From assembly GCF_001429785.1 (NCBI RefSeq), contig NZ_LMJF01000012.1:252015-316014 (forward strand): DNA of 64,000 nucleotides, given 5' to 3'. Position numbers and translations under genes: made by a program. The DNA is from Lysobacter sp. Root916 (GTDB lineage: Bacteria; Pseudomonadota; Gammaproteobacteria; Xanthomonadales; Xanthomonadaceae). The notes below the pieces were generated by a model, which was not told the DNA's origin, searched no databases, and saw only the letters and a list, made by a program, of their open reading frames with translations. Below are positions 10,235 through 22,161 of this stretch, one piece after another (position 1 is the stretch's first letter; the number at the start of each line of letters is the position of its first letter).

Positions 10235-10580
10235 TCCAGCCCGTAGGGTGTGGTGAGCCTGGGGCGAGCCGCACCGTCGCGCGAGCCCGAATCGTCGTGC
10301 CGGGGCGGTCGCCACCTCGTGCCAATCACCGAAGCGGCCACGCCGCCTTGGAAGCGCCGAGACCTTGCATCGTCGCCGCGCTCGCTCGTCGCCGTGGAAG
10401 CCGCGCCGCAGTAGGGAGCGGCGAACCGCAGCATCGCACCGATGCGGCGGCCACCGCGGCCTGGGGCGCAGCGCTGCCTCGCCACCTCGATCACAAACGG
10501 CACGGGGCCCGGTCTGGCCGGATTCTCGAGCACTAAACCCATCCGGCTCAATCGCTTAGCCGTCGAAGGTTAAAGATTTG

Positions 10581-10598
10581 TTGCAGCGCAGAATGCAA
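10581..10598. promoter_or_regulatory. Inverted repeat TTGCA-N8-TGCAA, possible regulator site
   Basis: TTGCAGCGCAGAATGCAA: perfect 5-base arms spaced by 8 bases, 22 bases upstream of the LacI-type site. It may bind a second regulator. No binding protein can be named. Confidence 0.3.
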
Positions 10599-10620
10599 TC
10601 CGGCAAAGCCTGTGATGAAT

Positions 10621-10634
10621 TTAGATCGATCCAG
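10621..10634 (+). promoter_or_regulatory. Candidate LacI-family operator upstream of the large receptor
   Basis: TTAGATCGATCCAG, matching the TTnG-ATCGAT-nCA pattern found before glk and lacI. It lies 127 bases before the receptor ATG, in the only AT-rich part of the intergenic region. Confidence 0.5.
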
Positions 10635-10760
10635 TTTTGTAGGGGGAAAGGGATGGCCGGGCCGGCGTCCCTTTTAAACGGTCGGATTTTTAGATCGTGA
10701 CAAAAGCTGGAGATCGCTGTCCACGTGTCCCGTTGCAGCCCACCTTTCGAGATCGCCGTG

Positions 10761-13727
<2,967 letters not shown>

Positions 13728-13756
13728 TCTCTCCCGCCCTCCCCCTCGGGCCCTGG

Positions 13757-13784
13757 GCCCGGCCGACTGGCCGGGCTCTTTTTT
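13757..13784 (+). terminator. Rho-independent terminator after the receptor gene
   Basis: GCCCGGCC (13757-13764), loop GACT, GGCCGGGC (13769-13776), then CTCTTTTTT. Position, stem and T-run are those of a classic intrinsic terminator, so the GH20-GH92 pair needs its own promoter or read-through. Confidence 0.85.
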
Positions 13785-13805
13785 CCCTGGGGCGGCGGCC
13801 GTTTT

Positions 13806-13842
13806 CGGGCGACCGCCCGATCCTCGCCTACGGGCCGTAGGC
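13806..13842. repeat. Two small palindromes before the GH20 gene
   Basis: CGGGCG-AC-CGCCCG (13806-13819) and GCCTACG-GGC-CGTAGGC (13826-13842), the second ending 22 bases before the start codon. They could affect translation or be binding sites. The ATCGAT operator motif is absent here. Confidence 0.4.
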
Positions 13843-13864
13843 ACGCATCCGGAACGCGTTCGAC

Positions 13865-16123
13865 TTGGGTATCCGCCTCGCCACGACGCTGCTGTTGCTG
13901 CTGTTCGCGCCGGCCTGCGTCTGCGCGCAAGCGCCGTTGTCGCAGGCGGCGGCCACGCATGCGCCGACGTCGCCGGCGCTGATTCCGCAGCCGCGGCATT
14001 GGCAGCTCGGCGAGGGTAGGTTCGTGCTCGACAGCGGCGTGGCCCTGGTGGTGCCGGCCGATACGCGCAGCCGCGAGATCGCCGATTTCCTGCGCCGCTC
14101 GCTGGCCGACGATCACGGCCTGTGGCTGACCGCCCGCGGGGTGCGCGACGCGCGCACGATCGAGCTGCGCCTGGACGCCGCGGTGGCCGGCGAAGAGGCC
14201 TACCGCATCGAGGTCGCGCCACAGCGCATCGTGCTGAGCGCCGCGCGACCGCGCGGACTGTTCTGGGCGGTGCAGAGCCTGCGTCAGCTGCTGCCGCCGG
14301 GCCGCGCCACGCGCATCGAAGTGCCGGCGCTGCGCATCGAGGATGCGCCGCGTTACGGCTATCGCGGGCATATGCTCGATGTCGGCCGCCATTTCATGCC
14401 GGTCGACTTCGTCAAGAAACAGATCGACCTGCTGTCCTACTACAAGATCAACACCTTCCGCTGGCATCTCAGCGAAGACCAGGGCTGGCGGATCGAGATC
14501 AAGCGCTATCCCAAGCTGACCCAGGTCGGCGCGTGGCGCGACGAGGAAGACGGCAGCCGCTACGGCGGCTACTACACCCAGGCGCAGATACGCGAAGTGG
14601 TGGAATACGCGCGTCAGCGCAACATCATGGTGATCCCCGAGATCGAGATGCCCGGGCATGCGTCGGCGGCGCTGGCGGCCTATCCGGAGCTGTCCTGCCG
14701 CAAGCAGCCGATTGCCGTGCCCGCCAGCTGGGGAGTGTTCGAGGACATCTACTGCGCCGGCGACGAGTCCACTTTCGAGTTCCTGCAGCAGGTGCTGGAC
14801 GAAGTGGTCGCCTTGTTCCCCGCGCCCTATGTGCACATCGGCGGCGACGAAGCGCCCAAGGCGCGCTGGAAGGAAAGCGCGTCCTCGCAGCAGCGTATGC
14901 GCGAACTCGGGCTGAAGGACGAGGACGAACTGCAGGCCTGGTTCGTGCGCCGCATCCAGCGCTACCTCGCCGGTAAGGGCAAGACCCTGATCGGCTGGGA
15001 CGAGATCCTCGACGGCGGTCTGGGCAAGGACGCCATCGTCGAAGTCTGGCGCGGAGACGAACCGGCCGCGCGCGCGCTGCGCAACGGCAACCGCATCGTC
15101 GTGGCCAGCCCGTTCTATCTGGACCGGGCGCAGAGCGATCTGAGCCTGGAAAAGCTCTATCGCACCGATTTCGCCGCCGCACCGGCGTTCGCCGAGCATG
15201 CCGCGCAGGTGCTGGGCGCCGAGGCGCCGCTGTGGACCGAGCGGGTGACGCCGCGCAATGCCGAGGCGATGCTGTATCCGCGCCTGCTCGCGTTCGCCGA
15301 GAACACCTGGAGCGGCGTCGGCGACTACCCGGATTTCCAACGCCGCCTGAGCCAGCACTACCCCAGGCTCGACGCCTGGCGGGTGAGCTACGGCCCGGAA
15401 GCGACGGACGTGGTGGGCTATCGGCTGGAGCGCGATCCGGCGCAACGCGTATGGCGGGTGCACGCGCAACGCGGTTTCTCCGACCTGCGCATCCACTACA
15501 GCACCGACGGCCGCGAACCGGACGCGACCTCGCCCTGGTTCGAGGACAGCCTGGAGATCGCCCGGCCGGGCACGCTGAAGTTGACTCCGTATCGCCACGG
15601 CCGCGCCTATGCGCGCAGCCGCGCTTACACCCTGGTGGCGCACCGCGGTCTGGATCGCGAAGTGCGCTACTCGCTGCCGGCGCACCCGCGCTACCGCGGC
15701 AATGCCGATACCGCGACCCTGAGCGATGGCGTCCTGGCCGGCGACGAGCATGCCGACGGCCGCTGGACGGCCTGGGCCGGCGGCGACGTCGAACTCATCG
15801 TGGACCTGGGCGCGCCGACCGTGCTGCGCGCGCTGTCGGCGCGCTTCCTGCAGCAGACCCAGAGCTGGATCCTGCCGCCGCGTAGCCTGCAGCTGTTCAC
15901 GTCCGACGACGGCCGGCGCTGGACGCCGGGCGCGGAGCTCGCGCTGGACGTGGATGCCGCCGAGTTGCGCCAGCGTTATCACACGCCGCACCTGGCCTTG
16001 CCGCAGCCGATGCGCGCACGCTACCTGCGCCTGCAGATTCAAGGCTATGGCGCTCTGCCCGCGGGCCATCCCGGTGCCGGCAGCCCGTCCTTCTATTTCG
16101 TCGACGAACTGGTGATCGAATGA
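13865..16123 (+). CDS. Exported GH20 beta-N-acetylhexosaminidase
   Basis: A 752-residue enzyme that removes terminal beta-linked GlcNAc (or GalNAc). The start is TTG with GGAAC before it and is followed by a good export signal (IRLATTLLLLLFAPAC, possibly a lipobox). An N-terminal GH20b domain spans about residues 38-155, then the catalytic barrel: RYGYRGHMLDVGRHFMP, the WHLSEDQGWR motif, PEIEMPGHASAALAAYP, and the catalytic pair HIGGDE (Asp328 assists, Glu329 is the acid/base). A chitobiase-like C-terminal segment near 515-590 (LRIHYSTDGREPD) and a discoidin-like (F5/8 type C) terminal domain near 610-750 follow. Its last 4 bases overlap the next start (ATGA), so it is coupled to GH92. In N-glycan degradation it could remove antennary or core GlcNAc. 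Confidence 0.95.
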   Translation: MGIRLATTLLLLLFAPACVCAQAPLSQAAATHAPTSPALIPQPRHWQLGEGRFVLDSGVALVVPADTRSREIADFLRRSLADDHGLWLTARGVRDARTIELRLDAAVAGEEAYRIEVAPQRIVLSAARPRGLFWAVQSLRQLLPPGRATRIEVPALRIEDAPRYGYRGHMLDVGRHFMPVDFVKKQIDLLSYYKINTFRWHLSEDQGWRIEIKRYPKLTQVGAWRDEEDGSRYGGYYTQAQIREVVEYARQRNIMVIPEIEMPGHASAALAAYPELSCRKQPIAVPASWGVFEDIYCAGDESTFEFLQQVLDEVVALFPAPYVHIGGDEAPKARWKESASSQQRMRELGLKDEDELQAWFVRRIQRYLAGKGKTLIGWDEILDGGLGKDAIVEVWRGDEPAARALRNGNRIVVASPFYLDRAQSDLSLEKLYRTDFAAAPAFAEHAAQVLGAEAPLWTERVTPRNAEAMLYPRLLAFAENTWSGVGDYPDFQRRLSQHYPRLDAWRVSYGPEATDVVGYRLERDPAQRVWRVHAQRGFSDLRIHYSTDGREPDATSPWFEDSLEIARPGTLKLTPYRHGRAYARSRAYTLVAHRGLDREVRYSLPAHPRYRGNADTATLSDGVLAGDEHADGRWTAWAGGDVELIVDLGAPTVLRALSARFLQQTQSWILPPRSLQLFTSDDGRRWTPGAELALDVDAAELRQRYHTPHLALPQPMRARYLRLQIQGYGALPAGHPGAGSPSFYFVDELVIE

Positions 16124-18591
16124 GTCGCTCGCACACGCCGCCGCAGACCGCCCGTTCCGCTCTCCGCTTGCGCACGGGCCTGCGCTGGTTGGGTTTGGCC
16201 CTGGCCTTGACCGTTGCCGCCGCGCAGGCCGCGCCCGCGCGCGAGGACCTGGCCGCCACGGTCAACACCTATATCGGCAGCAAGGACGACGGCAACACCT
16301 ATCCTGGCGCGTCCGCGCCGTTCGGCCTGATCCAGGTCTCGCCGATCGGCGATCACTACGCCGGCTGGCGCTACGACGAGCCCAAGATCCGCGGCTTCGG
16401 CCATTCCTTCCTGTCCGGCGCCGGCTGCTGGGAGCAGGGCGGGCAGTTGTCGGTGCTGCCGGTGACCGGCAGCATCGCGCCGGGCGGCGCCTTCGACACG
16501 GCCAAGTCCGACAGCTTCGATCAGCGCAAGTACGCCGCCGCCTATACCCACGAAGGCGAGGTCGGGCAGGCCGGTTACTACAAAGTGCGGCTGACCGATT
16601 ACGGCGGCATCGACGTCGAAGCCACCGCGCGCACCCGCGCCGCCGCCGAGCGCTACACCTTCAGCGTCGATGCCGGCACCGGCCACGTGCTGGTCAACAC
16701 CGGCCAGGCCAACAACCGCCACTGGGTGGTCGGCAGCGCGCTGCGCGTGGTCGACGAGCGCAGCGTCGAAGGCCGCATCACCACCAAGAGCTTCTGCGGC
16801 GGCCAGAACTACACCACCTGGTTCGTGCTGCGCTTCGACCGCCCGTTCCAAAGCCAGGGCACCTGGGACGAGGAGGGCGGCCACCCCGGCGGCCGCGCCG
16901 CCATGCAGGGCGACGGCCGTCCGGCCGGCGCGTGGTTCAGCTTCGATCTCAAGCAGGGCCGCGCGGTCACCGCGATCAGCGCGATCTCGCACGTCGATCA
17001 GCAAGGCGCCTGGAACAATCTGCGCGCCGATGCCATGGCCGGCGAGCAAACGCTGGGATTCGACGCCATGCGCACGCGTGCGCAGGACGCTTGGCGCAAG
17101 GAGCTGCAGAGCGTGCGCGTGCAGGGCGGCAGCGGCGACGATCGCACCGTGTTCTACACCGCGCTCTACCACACCTTGTTGCAGCCGCTGACCGGTAGCG
17201 ACGCCGACGGCCGTTATCGCGGCTACGACGATCGCATCCACCAGGCCGAAGGCTGGACCTATTACGAGTACTTCTCGCTGTGGGACACCTACCGCTCGCA
17301 GAACCAGCTGCTGGCGATGCTGCGTCCGCAGCGCGCGCGCGACATCGCTCAGTCGGTGCTGAAAATTCGCGAGCAGGGCGGCTGGCTACCGCGCTGGGGC
17401 TACGCCAGCTTCGAGACCAATGTGATGACCGGCGACCCGGTCACGCCCTTCCTGGTCGATCTGTGGAAGTTCGGCGCATTGCAGGGCCGCGAGCGCGAGG
17501 CCTGGACCGCGCTGCGCGAGAACGCCTTCGGGGTGCCGCCGTTCGGCTCGCGCAGCAGCGGTCGCGCCGGCAATCCCAGTTATCTGCAGCGGGGTTTCGT
17601 CCAGTACGACCGCGCGTTCCCGGTCAAGAGCATGGACATCGATCCGCATCACGGCGGTTCGGCCACGCTGGAATACGCGCTCGCGGATTGCTCGCTCGCG
17701 AGCTTCGCCCAGGCCCTGGGCGAGGACGCGGACGCGCAGACCCTGCGCACGCGCGGCGGCAACTGGCGCAAGGTGTGGGACGCGCAAGCCCAGGACGCCG
17801 AGCTGGGCTACACCGGCTTCCCGCGTCCGCGCCTGGACGACGGCGGCTGGTACAGCGGGCCGGACGGACGCTACAACCCGCGTTCGCACCACGGCTTCCA
17901 CGAAGGCACCGCCTGGCAATACCAGTGGCTGGTGCAGCAGGACGTGCCCGGACTGGCCGCGGCGATGGGCGGCGAAGCCGAGGCGCTGCGCCGGCTGGAC
18001 GCGTTCTTCGCTTACGACGCGCTGGTGGCGGACCCGGCCCACGCCGCGCGCAAGCAGTGGGTGGTGGGGCCGTACAGCTACTACAGCCAGTACCGCTATA
18101 ACCCCAACAACGAACCCGACCTGCACGCGCCCTGGCTGTACGCGCTGCTGGGACAGCCGTGGAAGACCTCGACGGTGCTGCGTTCGGCGCAGACGCTGTT
18201 CACCAACGCGCCCAACGGCGTCACCGGCAACGACGACCTGGGCACCATGTCGGCCTGGTATCTGTTCAGCGCGATCGGCCTGTACCCGCTGATGCCGGGC
18301 AGCGGTGAGCTGGTGCTGCACGCGCCGCGGTTCGAGCGCGTCGAGCTGGACCTGGGCGAGGGCAAGACCCTGCGCATCGAGGCGCCGGGCGCCGACGGCC
18401 GCAAGCTGCAATATCCGCAGTCGGTACGTTTCGGCAGCGCGGCGGTCGATCAGGTCTGGCTGGATTGGTCGCGCGTACGCGATGGCGGCACCCTGCGTTT
18501 CGAACTCGGTCCCGCGCCGTCGGCCTGGGCCACCGCCGCTTCGGCGCGTCCGGCCGCGGCCTGCGGCGCGCAAACCGGGAGCGCGCCTTGA
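16120..18591 (+). CDS. Exported GH92 alpha-mannosidase
   Basis: An 823-residue exo-alpha-mannosidase of the calcium-dependent GH92 family. An N-terminal export signal (LRWLGLALALTVAAAQA) is followed by the beta-sandwich domain opening VNTYIGSKDDGNTYPGASAPFGLIQVSP. The (alpha/alpha)6 domain contains FSLWDTYRSQNQLLAML, FHEGTAWQYQW, and the catalytic-base/Ca region GNDDLGTMSAWY. GH92 enzymes trim alpha-1,2, 1,3, 1,4 or 1,6 mannose with inversion; the linkage here cannot be read by eye. Overlap with the GH20 gene and shared direction make a two-gene unit. The periplasmic or surface location is inferred from the signal peptide. Confidence 0.95.
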   Translation: MSRSHTPPQTARSALRLRTGLRWLGLALALTVAAAQAAPAREDLAATVNTYIGSKDDGNTYPGASAPFGLIQVSPIGDHYAGWRYDEPKIRGFGHSFLSGAGCWEQGGQLSVLPVTGSIAPGGAFDTAKSDSFDQRKYAAAYTHEGEVGQAGYYKVRLTDYGGIDVEATARTRAAAERYTFSVDAGTGHVLVNTGQANNRHWVVGSALRVVDERSVEGRITTKSFCGGQNYTTWFVLRFDRPFQSQGTWDEEGGHPGGRAAMQGDGRPAGAWFSFDLKQGRAVTAISAISHVDQQGAWNNLRADAMAGEQTLGFDAMRTRAQDAWRKELQSVRVQGGSGDDRTVFYTALYHTLLQPLTGSDADGRYRGYDDRIHQAEGWTYYEYFSLWDTYRSQNQLLAMLRPQRARDIAQSVLKIREQGGWLPRWGYASFETNVMTGDPVTPFLVDLWKFGALQGREREAWTALRENAFGVPPFGSRSSGRAGNPSYLQRGFVQYDRAFPVKSMDIDPHHGGSATLEYALADCSLASFAQALGEDADAQTLRTRGGNWRKVWDAQAQDAELGYTGFPRPRLDDGGWYSGPDGRYNPRSHHGFHEGTAWQYQWLVQQDVPGLAAAMGGEAEALRRLDAFFAYDALVADPAHAARKQWVVGPYSYYSQYRYNPNNEPDLHAPWLYALLGQPWKTSTVLRSAQTLFTNAPNGVTGNDDLGTMSAWYLFSAIGLYPLMPGSGELVLHAPRFERVELDLGEGKTLRIEAPGADGRKLQYPQSVRFGSAAVDQVWLDWSRVRDGGTLRFELGPAPSAWATAASARPAAACGAQTGSAP

Positions 18592-18678
18592 ATGCGGTCG
18601 CGGCGCCGCCGCGCCGCCCGGCGGTCCGCAGCGGCCGCGGGTCGGCCGGCCTGGGCCTTACCGCCGCAAGCAGCCAAC

Positions 18679-18692
18679 TTGGATCGATCCAC
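18679..18692 (+). promoter_or_regulatory. Candidate LacI operator upstream of lacI (autoregulation)
   Basis: TTGGATCGATCCAC, the most symmetric of three related sites: GGATCGATCC is a perfect 10-base palindrome. It lies 50 bases before the lacI ATG, directly upstream of the TTGGTGAATAAT promoter-like segment. Confidence 0.55.
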
Positions 18693-18709
18693 TTGGTGAA
18701 TAATCGGGC
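18692..18709 (+). promoter_or_regulatory. Candidate promoter core of the lacI-led operon
   Basis: CTTGGTGAATAATCGGGC, 16 of 18 bases identical to 7289-7306 upstream of the kinase. AATAAT or TAATCG could be the -10 element. The exact -35 is not clear. Confidence 0.45.
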
Positions 18710-18741
18710 GACAGCACGAGTCCAAGGACCCGGGATCTCCG

Positions 18742-19791
18742 ATGACGACCCACAAGCCCGGCACCGGCCGGTCCAACCGCAAGCAGGTCACCGTGACCGA
18801 CATCGCCCAAGCCTGCGGCGTGTCGCGGGCGACGGTGTCGCTGGTGCTGCGCGGCAGTCCGCTGGTGCATGCCGATACCCGCGCGCGGGTGGAAGCGGAA
18901 TTGAAGCGGCAGCGCTACGTCTACAACCGCGCGGCGGCGAACCTGCGCCGGCAGACTTCCAGTTCGGTCGCGTTGGTGATCAACGACCTGTCCAACCCCT
19001 TCTTCGCCGAGTTCGCCGCGGGCGTGGACGAGGCCTTGGGCGAGGAGGGCTACGTCACCCTGTTGGGCAGCACCGCCGAATCGCCGCAGCGCCAGTTGGC
19101 GGTGCTGGGCTCGCTGGTCGAGCACGGGCCGGCCGGCATCATCCTGTCGCCGGCCGAGCACAGCGACGGCGCGGCGCTGCAACGCTTGCTGGGCGCGCAC
19201 ACGCCGGCGCTGGTGTTCAACCGCGCCTTGCCGGGCGTGGACTGGGACTTCCTGGCGCTGGACAACGAGCACGGCGCGCGTCTGGCCACCGAGCACCTGC
19301 TGTCGCTGGGGCACCGGCGGATCGCGTTCTTCGGCGGGCATGCCGATTCCAGTTCCTGTCGGCAGCGCCGGCAGGGTTACAGCGACGCGATGCGCGCGGC
19401 GGCGATCGAGCCTTCGCCGGATTGGCTGGTCGAATGCAGCCCGACCCGCGTCGAAGCCGCCTCGCGCACCGCCGAACTGTTCGAGCACGCGCCGGATGCG
19501 ACCGCGGCGGTTTGCTACAACGACACCGTCGCCTTGGGCCTGATGCTGGGCCTGAGCGCGCGCGGGATCCGGCCGGGGCTGGACTTCGCCCTGACCGGAT
19601 TCGACGACATCACCGAGGCGGCGCTGTCGACGCCGTCGCTGACCACGCTGGCGGCGCAGCCGCGCGCGTGCGGGCGCCAGGCCGCCGAACTGCTGTTGCA
19701 GCGCGTGCGCGATCCGGGCGCGTTGTCGCGGCGCGTGATCGCGCCGGTGAAGCTGGTGGTGCGCGGCAGCAGCGGAGCCGCGGCCATGTGA
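18742..19791 (+). CDS. LacI-family transcriptional regulator of the glycan locus
   Basis: A 349-residue repressor. The N-terminal helix-turn-helix and hinge are clear (VTDIAQACGVSRATVSLVLRG, residues about 16-36), followed by the periplasmic-binding-like effector domain (ALVINDLSNPFFAEFAAGVDEALGEEGY; FVINR-type segment PALVFNRALPG; AVCYNDTVALGLM; ALTGFDDITEAALSTPSLTT). The length is normal. It begins a run of seven genes with gaps of at most 70 bases, ending with GH99. The ATCGAT palindrome upstream suggests it represses its own operon as well as glk and the receptor. The effector is probably a sugar or sugar phosphate released by the pathway, such as mannose or GlcNAc, but this is a guess. 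Confidence 0.93.
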   Translation: MTTHKPGTGRSNRKQVTVTDIAQACGVSRATVSLVLRGSPLVHADTRARVEAELKRQRYVYNRAAANLRRQTSSSVALVINDLSNPFFAEFAAGVDEALGEEGYVTLLGSTAESPQRQLAVLGSLVEHGPAGIILSPAEHSDGAALQRLLGAHTPALVFNRALPGVDWDFLALDNEHGARLATEHLLSLGHRRIAFFGGHADSSSCRQRRQGYSDAMRAAAIEPSPDWLVECSPTRVEAASRTAELFEHAPDATAAVCYNDTVALGLMLGLSARGIRPGLDFALTGFDDITEAALSTPSLTTLAAQPRACGRQAAELLLQRVRDPGALSRRVIAPVKLVVRGSSGAAAM

Positions 19792-19843
19792 GTTCCCTCC
19801 TCCGGCGCCGACCGCACGACGCCTCCACCGAGCCGTCGACGCC

Positions 19844-21151
19844 ATGAGCACTCAAGATCCCAACGCGCCGGCGTCCGCCGCGCGCAACCGCGCGGCCCTG
19901 ATCGCGATGACCGCGATCTTCTTCATGTGGGGCTTCATCACCGAGCTCAACGGGGTGCTGATTCCGCACCTGCAGTCGGTGTTCCAGCTCACCCACGCGC
20001 GCTCGATGCTGCTGGACTCGGCCTTCTTCGGGGCCTACTTCGTGATGGCGGTGCCGGCCGGGCGGGTGGTGGCCAGAGTCGGCTACAAGCTGGGCATCGT
20101 GATCGGCCTGCTGATCGCCGGCGGCGGCGCGCTGCTGGTGCTGCCGGCGGCGCAGGCGGCCTCGTTCGAATTGTTCCTGCCGGCCTTGTTCATTCTGGCC
20201 ACCGGCATCGTCCTGTTGCAGGTCTCGGCCAATCCCTACGTGAGCCTGCTGGGCGCGCCCGAGCGCGCCGCCAGCCGGCTCAACTTCGCCCAGGCGGTGA
20301 ATTCGCTGGGCCACACCATCGGCCCCTACGTGGCCGGCCTGCTGATCTTCAGCGCGACCCTGCTCAGCGCCGAACAGCTGGCCAAGCTGCCGGCGGCCGA
20401 GCGCGTGCAGACCGTGCAGCCGCTGTACATCGGCGTGGCCGTGGCGCTGATCGCGCTGGCGGCGGCGGTGTACTTCTTCCGCATGCCGGCGCTCACCGAG
20501 GCCACCGAACAGGCCGACGCGCGCAAGCACGGCTTCGTCGACGTGCTGCGTCATTCGCATCTGCGTTGGGGCGTGCTGGCGATCTTCTTCTACGTGGGCG
20601 TGGAGGTCACGGTCGCCCACTTCATGGTCAAGTACGTCTCGCGCCCGGAGATCGGCGCGATGAGCGAAGGCCAGGCTTCGCTGTACCTGTCCTACTACCA
20701 CGGCGCCGCGATGATCGGCCGCTTCCTCGGCGCGGCGCTGCTGATGAGCGCCAATCCGCGCCGGTTGCTGCCGTTGTACGCAGCGATCAACATCGTGCTG
20801 CTGCTGGTCACCATGAACACCCTGGGCGGCGTGGCCTTGTGGTCGGTGGTGCTGGTGGGCCTGTTCAACTCGATCATGTTCCCGACCATCTTCACCCTGG
20901 CGATCGAGCGCCTGGGCCCGATGACGGAGAAGGCTTCCAGCCTGCTGGTGATGGCCATCGTCGGCGGCGCGGTGATTCCGCCGCTGCAGGGCGCCTTGGT
21001 GGATCTGCTCAAGGGCGCGCTGGGCGACGAGACCCGCGCCCTGCAGTACGCCTTCGTCGTATCCGCGCTGTGCTACGCCTACATCGTCTGGTACGGCCTG
21101 CGCGGTTCGCGCCTATCGCCGCCAGCCAACACCGTACAGGGGCAGGATTGA
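19844..21151 (+). CDS. FHS-family sugar/H+ symporter (MFS)
   Basis: A 435-residue inner-membrane transporter with about 12 hydrophobic segments, of the fucose/glucose-galactose (FucP/GluP) group of the major facilitator superfamily. Recognisable parts are FFMWGFITELNGVLIPHLQ in helix 1, the repeat-like FFGAYFVMAVPAGRVVARVGYKLG, LLQVSANPYVSLLGAPERAASRLNFAQAVNSLGHTIGP, and FYVGVEVTVAHFMVKYV. Xanthomonas uses a member of this family (NagP) for GlcNAc. Next to a sugar isomerase and kinase, mannose or GlcNAc is the likely cargo. It starts 52 bases after lacI, and its TGA ends 5 bases before the kinase ATG. Confidence 0.92.
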   Translation: MSTQDPNAPASAARNRAALIAMTAIFFMWGFITELNGVLIPHLQSVFQLTHARSMLLDSAFFGAYFVMAVPAGRVVARVGYKLGIVIGLLIAGGGALLVLPAAQAASFELFLPALFILATGIVLLQVSANPYVSLLGAPERAASRLNFAQAVNSLGHTIGPYVAGLLIFSATLLSAEQLAKLPAAERVQTVQPLYIGVAVALIALAAAVYFFRMPALTEATEQADARKHGFVDVLRHSHLRWGVLAIFFYVGVEVTVAHFMVKYVSRPEIGAMSEGQASLYLSYYHGAAMIGRFLGAALLMSANPRRLLPLYAAINIVLLLVTMNTLGGVALWSVVLVGLFNSIMFPTIFTLAIERLGPMTEKASSLLVMAIVGGAVIPPLQGALVDLLKGALGDETRALQYAFVVSALCYAYIVWYGLRGSRLSPPANTVQGQD

Positions 21152-21156
21152 ACCGC

Positions 21157-22161
21157 ATGCGCAACATCGTTTGCTTCGGCGAGGCCTTGATCGATTTCCT
21201 CGCCCAGCCCGCGCCCGCCGACGACGCGCCGCGCGCGTTCCTGAAATACGCCGGCGGCGCGCCGGCCAACGTCGCCGCCGCCGCGGCGCGGCTGGGCGCG
21301 CCGACCCAGTTCGTGGGCATGCTGGGCCACGACATGTTCGGCGACTTCCTGCTCGACAGCCTGCGCGGTTGCGGCGTGGCCACCGACTACGTGCTGCGCA
21401 CCGACGCGGCCAAGACCGCGCTGGCCTTCGTCGCCCTGGACGAACACGGCGAACGCAGTTTCAGCTTCTACCGTCCGCCGGCGGCGGATCTGCTGTTCCG
21501 CAGCGAGCACTACGCCGCCGACTGCTTCGCCCGGGCCGGCGCCTTCCACGTCTGCTCCAACAGCCTGACTGAAGACGAGATCGCCGAGGCGACCCTGCAG
21601 GGCATGCGCCTGGCGCGTGCGGCTGGCGCCCTGGTCAGCCTGGATCTCAACCTGCGCCCGATGCTGTGGCCGCAGGGCGTGGAGCCGCGACCGAGCTTGT
21701 GGCAGGCGCTGGCCGCGGCCGACCTGGTCAAGCTGGCGCGCAACGAACTGGACTATCTGGCCGAGCCCTACGGCGGCGGCGAAGCCGGCGAACGCGCGGT
21801 GCGCGAACGCCTGTTCGCGGGCGCGGCGCGCTGGCTGGTGGTCACCGACGGCGGCGCGCCGATGCGCTGGTACGGCGCTGACGGCGAGGGCGAGGTGCGC
21901 GGCTTCCGGGTCAAGGCGGTCGATACCACCGCCGCCGGCGACGCCTTCGTCGGCGGCCTGCTGTCGTATCTGTGCGAACGCGGCGTGGATGCGGCGGGCC
22001 TGCCCGCGTTCCTGGCCGACCGCGCCGCGCTGGAGGACGCCCTGCGTTTCGCCGCCGCGGTCGGCGCGCTGGCGGTGACCCGGCACGGCGCCTTCGCCGC
22101 GATGCCCTCGCGCGCGCAGGTCCAGCAATTGCTCAAGGATCAGTATGAACACGCTGCCTGA
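21157..22161 (+). CDS. PfkB-family carbohydrate kinase (fructokinase-like)
   Basis: A 334-residue ribokinase-fold kinase: N-terminal NIVCFGEALIDFL, substrate lid region LKYAGGAPANVAAAAARLG, and the C-terminal anion-hole motif DTTAAGDAFVGGLL with catalytic base Asp262. ATG at 21157 was chosen because AGG lies 10 bases before it; a TTG at 21148 is an in-frame alternative overlapping the transporter stop. The 3' end overlaps the next gene by 17 bases. With the downstream isomerase it can complete a mannose to fructose to fructose-6-phosphate route. Mannose or another ketose as direct substrate is not excluded. Confidence 0.9.
   Translation: MRNIVCFGEALIDFLAQPAPADDAPRAFLKYAGGAPANVAAAAARLGAPTQFVGMLGHDMFGDFLLDSLRGCGVATDYVLRTDAAKTALAFVALDEHGERSFSFYRPPAADLLFRSEHYAADCFARAGAFHVCSNSLTEDEIAEATLQGMRLARAAGALVSLDLNLRPMLWPQGVEPRPSLWQALAAADLVKLARNELDYLAEPYGGGEAGERAVRERLFAGAARWLVVTDGGAPMRWYGADGEGEVRGFRVKAVDTTAAGDAFVGGLLSYLCERGVDAAGLPAFLADRAALEDALRFAAAVGALAVTRHGAFAAMPSRAQVQQLLKDQYEHAA

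Larger units (their letters stand above)
10235..10760. other. Long intergenic region before the large receptor gene
   Basis: About 525 bases without a convincing gene. The first 320 bases show nothing I can name. The last 180 become AT-richer and hold an inverted repeat TTGCA-N8-TGCAA (10581-10598), the LacI-type site at 10621-10634, and a GA-rich stretch (10640-10655). This is probably the regulatory leader of the receptor. Confidence 0.6.

Noticed and set aside
18600-19847. Alternative plus-strand frame across lacI with repeated Arg/Gly
   Set aside because: Frame-shifted shadow of lacI; the lacI frame has a full helix-turn-helix and effector domain.
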